A DNA stretch of 62,000 nucleotides from Symsagittifera roscoffensis (Eukaryota; Xenacoelomorpha; Acoela; Convolutidae). The notes below the pieces were generated by a model. The model saw only the letters and a program-made list of their open reading frames with translations. It was not told the DNA's origin and did not search any database. The stretch covers positions 42,941,829 to 43,003,828 of the forward strand of contig NC_087067.1 in assembly GCF_963678635.1 (NCBI RefSeq), given 5' to 3'. The position numbers and the translations under genes are program-made. Of the stretch, positions 53,037 to 62,000 are shown piece after piece (the first letter of the stretch is position 1; each line of letters opens with the position of its first letter).

Positions 53037-56000
53037 CTGCAATTTTCAAACCCCAAAACATTAGAAAAAATAATCGGAAGTAAAATATATATTTTTTTAA
53101 ATTTGAACTCAGTAAGTCGATGTCTTCAATGGGGTATAAAATGCTGAATACTGTTATTTTGATCGACAAATTTTGACTGAATGAAAAAAAACCAAACCGA
53201 GCATAAATAGTTAAAAACCAAACCGAGCATAACAGATATAAAGAGTTTTTTTTGTTCCGACTTTCGAATTGCTTGGTGTGTTTTTTCTGGTGTTTTTGTT
53301 GGTGTGGTGGTTTTTTGTTCCGACTTTCGTAACGAAAGTAACGGAACAATTGTGCTCGGGGTGGTTTTTTTCTTCAGACAAATTTCGACTTTTAAACTCG
53401 ATTTTTACGGAATTTTTTATATCATTCAAAAGCTATTGTTGTCCTAACCTTGAATTTGAAACAACATTTTATCTCCGATCATTTTTGTAAAGTTATGCGG
53501 GTTTAAAGATTGCTATTTTGGCCAATTTGGGACAATTAACGCGCGATATATTTTGCGCCATTGACGCGTAAGCAAGATTTAATCCGTCTGAGAAATTGTT
53601 CCAAATTGGCTCAAGGAAGCTTATATGCCATAATTGATTTGTTAATAGGCGCAAAATCTATCACTTTGTACTTAATATGACGTGTGGGGGATGGTTCTAC
53701 AATTTTTTAAAAACAAAATTGGAATTTTATTGCGTTACCTTTAAATTTTTTATGTTATTATTGCTCCATAGACCTTACAAGGTAGTCGAAACATTCAGGA
53801 CTTCGCCCTGATATAAACAGTCTTGTTATGCTGTGTTACCAAGTCCATTTTTGACTTGTTAACAAAGCGTTTTTGAGGGAGTTTTTGTAGCATCTGAGAG
53901 ATATTGTTATTCTAAGCTCACATTCAAAAAAAAAGTTCTGTGATCAGTTTTTGTAAAGTTACGGGCGTTTGAAAATTGCTAATGTGGCCAAATTCGGATA
54001 ACTAAAAAGCAATATACTGCGTTCTTATTACACCCGTAAGAAGCAAAACAAGACTGCCCATTTATCAGGGCAAAGCCGTGAATGTGTTCCGACTGTACCT
54101 TAGTTCATATCGAATAGTTTTTGGGAAACGAAAGTATTGAAAACCTACATTTTGGACGAAATCAAAGTGTAACTTTTTGAGTCGTACGTTTTTAATACGA
54201 CCAATTAGCTAACCTCAATTCAATCTGGAACGATTTTTGTTCAGCGGGATAACTCGCAACGCAAAAATAATTCGCGTTACGCTCTCAGCATTATAAATAA
54301 CTATTTCAAAGCGCGAATAATTTGGTCCAGAATATGGCCAATTTGGCAATTTTCAAAACCCCAAAACTTTAGAAAAATTAATCGGAAATAAAATATATAT
54401 ATTTTTTAAGTTGAACTCAGTAAGTCGATATCTTCAATGGGGTATAAAAATTTTTTGCTGAATACTGTTATTTTGATCGACAAAAATTGACTGAATGAAA
54501 AAAACCAAACCGAGCATAAATAGTTAAAAACCAAACCGAGCATAACAGATATATATATAGTTTTTTTTTGTTCCGACTTTCGAATAGCTTGGTGTGTTTT
54601 TTCTGGTGTTTTTGTTGGTGTGGTGGTTTTTTGTTCCGACTTTCGTAACGAAAGTAACGGAACAATTGTGCTCGGGGTGGTTTTTTTCTTCAGACAAATT
54701 TCGACTTTTAAACTCGATTTTTACGGAATTTTTTATATCATTCAAAAGCTATTGTTGTCCTAACCTTGAATTTGAAACGAAATTTTATCTCCGATCATTT
54801 TTGTAAAGTTATGCGGGTTTAAAGATTGCTATTTTGGCCAATTTGGGACAATTAACGCGCGATATATTTTGCGCCATTGACGCGTAAGCAAGATTTAATC
54901 CGTCTGAGAAATTGTTCCAAATTGGCTCAAGGAAGCTTATATGCCATAATTGATTTTTTAATAGGCGCAAAATCTATCACTTTGTACTTAATATGACGTG
55001 TGGGGGATGGTTCTACAATTTTTTAAAAACAAAATTGGAATTTTATTGCGTTACCTTTAAATTTTTTATGTTATTATTGCTCCATAGACCTTACAAGGTA
55101 GTTGAAACATTCAGGACTTCGCCCTGATATAAACAGTCTTGTTATGTTGTGTTACCAAGTCCATTTTTGACTTGTTAACAAAGCGTTTTTGAGGGAGTTT
55201 TTGTAGCATCTGAGAGATATTGTTATTCTAAGCTCACATTCAAAAAAAAAGTTCTGTGATCAGTTTTTGTAAAGTTACGGGCGTTTGAAAATTGCTAATG
55301 TGGCCAAATTGGGATAACTAAAAAGCAATATACTGCGTTCTTATTACACCCGTAAGAAGCAAAACAAGACTGCCCATTTATCAGGGCAAAGCCGTGAATG
55401 TGTTCCGACTGTACCTTAGTTCATATCGAATAGTTTTTGGGAAACGAAAGTATTGAAAACCTACATTTTGGACGAAATCAAAGTGTAACTTTTTGAGTCG
55501 TACGTTTTTAATACGACCAATTAGCTAACCTCAATTCAATCTGGAACGATTTTTGTTCAGCGGGATAACTCGCCACGCAAAAATAATTCGCGTTACGCTC
55601 TCAGCATTATAAATAACTATTTCAAAGCGCGAATAATTTGGTCCAGAATATGGCCAATTTGGCAATTTTCAAAACCCCAAAACTTTAGAAAAATTAATCG
55701 GAAATAAAATATGTATTTTTTTTAAGTTGAACTCAGTAAGTCGATATCTTCAATGGGGTATAAAATTTTTTTGCTGAATACTGTTATTTTGATCGACAAA
55801 AATTGACTGAATGAAAAAAACCAAACCGAGCATAAATAGTTAAAAACCAAACCGAGCATAACAGATATATATAGAGTTTTTTTTTGTTCCGACTTTCGAA
55901 TAGCTTGGTGTGTTTTTTCTGGTGTTTTTGTTGGTGTGGTGGTTTTTTGTTCCGACTTTCATAACAAAAGTAACGGAATAATTGTGCTCGGGGTGGTTTT

Positions 56001-57180
56001 TTTCTTCAGACAAATTTCGACTTTTATACTCGCTTTTTACGGAATTTTTTATATCATTCAAAAGCTATTGTTGTCCTAACCTTAATTTTGAAAGGAGATT
56101 TTACATGCGATCATTTTCGTAAAGTTATGCGGGTTTAAAGAATGCTATTTTGGCCAATTTGGGACAATTAACGCGCGATATATTTTGCGCCATTGACGCG
56201 TAAGCAAGATTTAATCCGTCTGAGAAATTGTTCCAAATTAGCTCAAAGAAGCTTATATGCCATAATTGATTTGTAATTAGGCGCAAAATCTATCTCTTTG
56301 TACTTAATATGACGTGTGGGGGATGTTTTTACAACTTTTTAAAAACAAAATTGAAATTTTGTTTCGTTACATTTATTGTTTTTTATGTTATTATTGCTCC
56401 ATAGACCTTAAAAGGTAGTCGGAACATTCAGGACTTCGCCCTGATATAATCAGTTTTCTTATGCTGTGTTACCAAGTCCATTTTTGACTTGTTAACAAAG
56501 CGTTTTTGAGGGAGTTTTTGTAGCATCTGAGAGATATTGTTATTCCAAGCTCACATTCAAAAAAAAATTCTGTGATCAGTTTTTGTAAAGTTACGGGCGT
56601 TTGAAAATTGCTAATTTGGCCAAATTGGGATAATTAAAAAGCAATATACTGCAATCTTATTACACCCGTAAGAAGCAAAACAAGACTGCTCATTTATCAA
56701 GGCAAAGCCGTGAATGTTCCGACTGTACCTTATTTCATATCGAATAGTTTTTGGGAAACGAAAGTATTGAAAACCTACATTTTGGACGAAATCAAAGTGT
56801 AACTTTTTGAGTCGTACGTTTTTAATACGACCAATTAGCTAACCTCAATTCAATCTGGAACGATTTTTGTTCAGCGGGATAATCCGCCACGCAAAAATAA
56901 TTAGCGTTACGCTCTCAGCATTATAAATAACTAATTCAAAGCGCGAATAATTTGGTCCAGATTATGGCCAATTTGGCAATTTTCAAACCCCCAAAACTTT
57001 AGAAAAATTAATCGGAAGTAAAGTATATATTTTTTTAAATTTGAACTCAGTAAGTCGATATCTTCAATGGGGTAAATTTTTTTTTTTGCTGAATACTGTT
57101 ATTTTGATCGACAAAAATTGACTGAATGAAAAAAACCAAACCGAGCATAAATATTCCGTTTTCTTCGAAAGTCGAAACAA
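53037..57180. repeat. 1316 bp tandem array, about 3.15 units
   Basis: The landmark GTTCCGACTTTCGAAT starts near 53254, 54570 and 55886, exactly 1316 bases apart. Units 1 and 2 are almost identical; unit 3 is more diverged. Each unit contains a cruciform-prone core (TTGTTCCGACTTTCGT...ACGAAAGT..CGGAACAA, 53315-53349). It also contains the ATCAGGGC motif in both orientations and GCGCGATATATTTTGCGCC. No ORF of note. The phrases CCGAGCATAAATA and GTCGGAACAA also occur singly elsewhere to the right of 40 kb. Confidence 0.93.
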
Positions 57181-59320
57181 TAATGCGTTACAAATTGAAT
57201 TGAGGCCAGCAAATTTATCCTGTTATTACAATACGATACGCTAAACACGCCCTGCCCTTGCTATTTTTCATAGCGTTTCGGGAGATAAAACGAAGAAGAA
57301 AAGAAAAAGTCTTCTTTTTTTCTCAATTTTTTTGTTATTTTGTCAATTATTCAATCAAAAAAATTTTAAATCGTTTTTAAGTGCAGTCGGAACATTCAGG
57401 GCTTTGCCCTGATATACGGGCTCTTTGTCTTATTTGAGCCTTGTTTGACTATAATGAAACATACTAGCCTGTTTTTATTCTGTTTGGAACTCAAAATGCA
57501 GTATTATACGCCGCGCTCAAAAGTGTTGTTAAAACCATACCATCGAAAAACTATTGAAAAGAATCATAAAACAATAAAAAAAAATTGACAGTTTTTATAT
57601 CCCATTAATTTTGCAACATAAGTTTGAGCTTGGGTAGTCTATAAATCCATTGAGGCGTGGCATGTTTCTGTTGAAAATTAATAAATAGATTCGTTTAAAA
57701 AATAGTTAAATAATCCATACCTTCAATATTCGGTCTTTTCTTCGAATCAAGTAAAATTTCAATCGAATGACTTGGGAAAGTCTAAAAAAAACTGAGGCAT
57801 TTCACGTGATGGTTCCAGGAAGAAACTGCAAGCAACATTTTCTAGCTTTTTTAATGGCTTTCCCTTCATGTTTGTAATGTGTAGAAAAAAAACGTTCAAA
57901 CGAAACTTTATTTTTCTAGCTCTTGCAAAACTTTCCTTAATTTAAAGCACTATGAAAAAACTAAACCTTTTTCATCACCAGCGCACAAGTTAGATTTGGT
58001 AAATTTTTTTTTAATTTTAAGTTTTAATGTAAAATATATCTTTTTAAAAAGATTTAGAATTCATTTAGATCAAAATGAATTTCTACATTTCTAAATTTTT
58101 TTTCAATGAAAGTATGGGAATTGTATGAGCAGTGAATGGTTACCATTTGTGTCAGTCCTGGCAAGTACAACAAATGAAAGTGAGATGGAATGATATTAAT
58201 ACCCTTAAAGTCATTATTCGATCGGTGTTTAAAAGTTGGGAAACAATTTTTTCGTTGAGGAGAACAACCGATTCAAATTTTGGCTAGAAATTAAATTTGA
58301 AGTCCAATGCCATGCCATCTTGAGCAAGAAAAAAGATAAAAAACAGTACTACATTTTTGATAAATTATGCTAAAGAAAACCATTCGAGTATCCATTTGTT
58401 TTAATTTCTTTATGGTTCGATATCGAAGTTTATCCCGGAACTTCGAAGTTGAACAGTCTAACATAAACCAGGAAACCTAAGCTAATCACTGTTTTTGCAG
58501 ACAAAATTAACATCACATAAGAATAAATCAAATTTTATGGTAGTTTTTTTAAGAAGAACCTTAGAAGAGCAAAAACAGACTGAACTGAATCAGTGTACAG
58601 TAAGTTGTTTTCATCACTGTAATCTCGGTATATTGGTAATTGTTTTTATTCAAATTTTGTAACATTTTTATTATGCTGTCGCAATCTGAGCTTTTTGGTC
58701 TGTTCTTGAATAGAAATTCGATACCAAATGTTTGATGTTTTAAATTACACTTGAATGTCATAAACACTTTACTTCGGGTGACTAAATTTCAATTCAAGTA
58801 CACAATTTATTAACCCTTTTTATGACCTCAAAATACACTATTTTTATACCAAAAAGAAAAAATATCCTTTGAGGAAAAAAAGAACTTCAGCTATCGCACG
58901 ATGTTAAATGTCATTCAAAGTTCTCCTTGAAATGCAAAAATATCATGATTTATAGGCTCGCCTATTTTTAATTAGCAAATCGCAGTTACCAGCTGAACTT
59001 TATAACCGTCAGCTTAAAAGTCAGGGATGCAAATTCGAATCGTGACCTGAATAACTTTGACAGCCTTAAAGTCTCTTGAAATTAAAGTAAATTCCAGTTC
59101 AATAAACTTTTATTTTTGAAAAACCTGCTTGATGAATTTTAAACGGGATCAAAAATTGAAGAACATCATCTTTTAACTTTGGACGTATTTCCATTTCAAA
59201 TCAACCCTGCTGGACAAAATTTGGACTAAAAAATAATTACACAACCTAGTTCGTATGCATTGAGCTAAGTAAGTATACATGTTAAGGCGATCTATCAAGT
59301 TGGAAATCACACGCAAGTAG
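57181..59320. other. No gene recognised
   Basis: Contains one inverted copy of the dispersed ACTGCTC motif (57378-57432). Otherwise AT-rich sequence with chance ORFs. Confidence 0.4.
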
Positions 59321-59441
59321 GATTTACATTTCGTCTGACAATCCTAAGAGAGAGATTAACTTCATCGTCTATCAGAGGAACAAAAAGTTATGCACGCTGC
59401 GAGTTTTCAACCCCTGTTTGAACGAAATAATACGCCCTTAA
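59321..59441 (+). CDS. Possible exon on the plus strand
   Basis: Behind ACACGCAAGTAG the plus strand reads IYISSDNPKREINFIVYQRN, then KLCTLRVFNPCLNEIIRP and TAA. The residue pattern is protein-like and base use is richer in G+C than the surroundings. A second frame is also open over most of it, and no donor or partner exon is visible. Confidence 0.3.
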
Positions 59442-59809
59442 AGTTTTTGCAAAGACTCGTTTAACCAGTTTGCCACAATCCTTTCTGATTCAAATATGGG
59501 CATATATTAATTAGGCCACTTCTCAGCATACGCTTCAATCCAGGTGCGGATTTTGTCGAGGGCGAAATCGGATTTTCAATATTATTTTTGAACTTTTTTC
59601 AAGTCGAAATTAGTTTTTTGAGATTTCCCAGAGCACGAAGAAGACCCTAATTTGACAAAAAAAATGTTGTTCCGCAAAATCATCTCTAAAAATCATTAAA
59701 TAATGTCACCGAAAGCGCAATTACAAAATTTTTAGGGTCGATGGGCCGAAAATTTTTGTCGTAAAATAGTGTCAAAGGAGACCATTTGGATGGCCATGAG
59801 ATCAAACCT

Positions 59810-59830
59810 TTTACCCCCCCCCCCCCTCTC
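59810..59830. repeat. C-rich low-complexity run
   Basis: Uninterrupted C run followed by TCTCCCCTCTC. Similar G/C homopolymers stud the region (44705, 45841, 46323, 47796), often at MITE ends. Confidence 0.8.
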
Positions 59831-60339
59831 CCCTCTCAATCCGACCAACCCCAACGTGATTCCAAGTAAAATTGTTAAAATCTTGTCTCCCAAATTATTG
59901 TATCGTAGAACATCATCAACTGTCTTTTTGCGCCCTTCAGCCAATTAATTTCAAGTTTTTCAGCGTTTTGAGACTTTACCTAGAAGCAGTGTACGGCTGA
60001 TCCCAGAATATTTGAGATCAAATCCATCTTATCTTTTCTTAATTGTTTAGCAGTAGAATTTATCTCTTTATGCATAATCAGGTAACTTTTGAAGTTTTTA
60101 AGAAACAAACAACGCGATAAATAATAATTCTAAAAAAAACTTGATAAAAATGGCCATGAAGTTGCTAATCTATTGTTTTAAACCAGTTTAGAATTTTTTT
60201 TTTGAAATTATTGATGCTACATTCCAACGGTTTTTTATTTTCAGACTTACTGAGACTGTTTGAGTAAAATTTTTCATGCACATTACAATGTCTGTTTCAA
60301 TTTTTTAATAAATTTTTTCACAAATTCTATAAAACTGCT

Positions 60340-61710
60340 CGAATGGGACAAAACCCTTAATGTTCCGAGTGCCTTTAAGCTCTATGGAGCAGTGTTTGTT
60401 TTTAAAAAAATAATCTTCAAAAAATGAACGCTATGTAAATTCAGTGATACGCTTTGCATATAGCACAGCTTTTTTAGACCATGTGGCACGCCTCAACTCA
60501 ATAAAACTTTTCTAAGAGGGATTAAAATTTCGCTTACGTGTTTTTAGTGAAGAGTCTATATCTCGCGTTAATTATCTCCAAATTGGCTAAACTGCAAATG
60601 TTTGAACCACCATTATTCTAAAAAAAATAATCATAGGTGAAACACTGTTTTATTTATTTGAGCACAGAAAACAATACTTTTCGAGTGATGTACAAATTTT
60701 GTCAAAAGTTTCTAGTTCAAAATTCGAAATTGGTCCGGAGAAAAAACACCCCGAGCACAATTACTCTCTGTCACTTTCTATGAAAGTTGGAACAACTGGT
60801 CGCATCAGATTAAAACCCTTAGTGTTCAGTCTGCTCTTTACTTTTTATGCAGTGTTGTCGCTTTTTTCTACTTTTTTTTTGTAAACCATCCCCACAAGCA
60901 ACTTTAAGTACAAATTGTTTTATTAGGTGTATAGCAAAGTAAAAAACAGACTCATATGCATGTTTTAATTCTTTATAACGAATTCTCTGATGAAGTTAAA
61001 TTTCGCATATGCGTTTATAGTACGAAATATATAATCGCACGATATTTATCCCCAAATTGGCCAAACTGCTAATCTTTAAACCACCACTATTTCACAAAGA
61101 ACAATCACAAGTGAAACACTGTTGTTTTTACTTTGAGAACAGAAAAACAAAACTTTTCGAGTGATATGAAAAGTTTTGTCAAAAATTCCTAGTTCAAAAG
61201 TCGAAATTGGTCCGGAGAAAAATATATACCGATCTTCAGTCACTTTCTACGAAAGTGTTGTCGCTTTGAATAAACTCACCAAATTTTGAAAAAAGGGAAA
61301 CAACATTTTAAATTTTCTCTAACTTTTTTCTTCTAAATCTATCCCGACATGCAATTTTAAGTACAAAGTGATATTTTCAGCATCGAGAAAATAATAAGTA
61401 GACCTTTTTTATGCTTCAGTTTTTTCGAACGAATTCTCAGATGGAGTAAAATTCTGCTTATGCATTAATAGTACGAAGTATATTTCGCCCGTTCATTATC
61501 CCCATATTGGCCATTTTGGCAATCTTTAAACCCGCATAAATGTACAAAAAATGATCACAGGTGAAAGGATTGTTTAACACTAGGCTCAGGAAAACAATAC
61601 TTTTGGGCTGTAAAAATACCGTCAAAATGGTTTAGTTAAAAAGTCGTGGTTAGTCTGGCGAAAAAACCACCCAGAGCTTAAATTTTCCATCACTTTCTTC
61701 AAAAGTCGGA
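60340..61710. repeat. Decayed tandem family, period about 460 bp
   Basis: Three ordered repeats of: AAATTGGC(C/T)AAACTGC near 60590, 61057 and 61507; then TGATCACAGGTGAAA-like; then TTTTCGAGTGAT-like; then GTCCGGAGAAAAA and CACTTTCTACGAAAGT near 60735, 61213 and 61655. Related to the 1316 bp array but much more diverged. Confidence 0.65.
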
Positions 61711-61714
61711 ACAA

Positions 61715-61987
61715 TTAGCCATTGAAGCAAATTGCACAAAAATTCTTCAGACTCCACAGTTTCTTTTCCTTAAATAAAAGTTTTGTCAATGAATTTATCT
61801 GTTTGTCTTTCGGTTTCGCAGATTGTTCGATTACGCTAATTGTCAATAAATCTGTATATTTTTGTTTTATCCAATTGCGGAATCTCCTGATGTTTTTATG
61901 TAAGTCGCAGCAATAAAAAAAAGATGCAGGTTGATTGATGGAAATCAAAACAACCATGGCCATGCAAATGTCAATAATGTTAGCCAT
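61715..61987 (-). CDS. Possible last exon of a 7TM receptor
   Basis: The minus strand is open from the window edge to a stop at 61715. A hydrophobic stretch NIIDICMAMVVLISINQPAS is followed by FFYCCDLHKNIRRFRNWIKQ. This resembles TM7 plus the start of the cytoplasmic tail in rhodopsin-type receptors (NPxxY region, here degenerate). One segment alone cannot prove it. Confidence 0.3.
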   Translation of the reverse strand: MANIIDICMAMVVLISINQPASFFYCCDLHKNIRRFRNWIKQKYTDLLTISVIEQSAKPKDKQINSLTKLLFKEKKLWSLKNFCAICFNG

Positions 61988-62000
61988 GTATGTGAATGCA

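Overview
The window looks like AT-rich nuclear DNA of an invertebrate animal. Genes are split by GT-AG introns, and the introns are filled with microsatellites, MITEs, foldback elements, decayed satellites and tRNA-Lys-type SINE pieces. Nothing bacterial (operons, ribosome binding sites) is visible. I could not name the species; any placement, for example near the larvaceans known for env-bearing Ty3 elements, would be a guess.

The dominant feature is one 18.9 kb retrovirus-like Ty3/Gypsy element at 9629-28501, transcribed on the minus strand. It has two 410 bp LTRs differing at one position, TG...CA ends, a 4 bp target duplication (ATAG) and a tRNA-type primer-binding site. Read 5' to 3' it holds: a long repeated leader; a basic ORF overlapping gag; Gag with a CCHC knuckle; Pol (protease, reverse transcriptase, RNase H, DD35E integrase, GPY-like tail); two tiny hydrophobic ORFs; a 377-codon ORF without any methionine (ORF X); an Env-like glycoprotein with signal peptide and membrane segments; a further large ORF starting in an ATGA overlap with env (ORF Y); a perfect splice-donor consensus; a twin-hairpin/double-palindrome element; and a last small coding block. 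Several frames carry single in-frame stops or frameshifts although the LTRs are almost identical.

The element sits, in the same orientation, in what was a roughly 740 bp intron of a minus-strand gene. Exons of that gene (480-942, 1252-1422, 3588-3825, 6528-6733, 7673-7948, 8724-8943, 28561-28707, 29431-29667) read like a WD40/beta-propeller protein.

To the right, nine phase-compatible minus-strand exons between 50697 and 38115 form a complete 404-residue model for a Lys/Glu/Ser/Gly-rich protein with repeated YGE/YGD motifs. Two more exons (34687-34905, 31987-32297) may continue it or join it to the propeller gene. From about 44 kb rightward the DNA is mostly repeats: an hAT-type MITE family that inserts into its own ends (49.8-51.6 kb), a 1316 bp tandem array (53.0-57.2 kb) and an older decayed relative (60.3-61.7 kb). 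Small exon candidates lie at 59321-59441 (+) and 61715-61987 (-).
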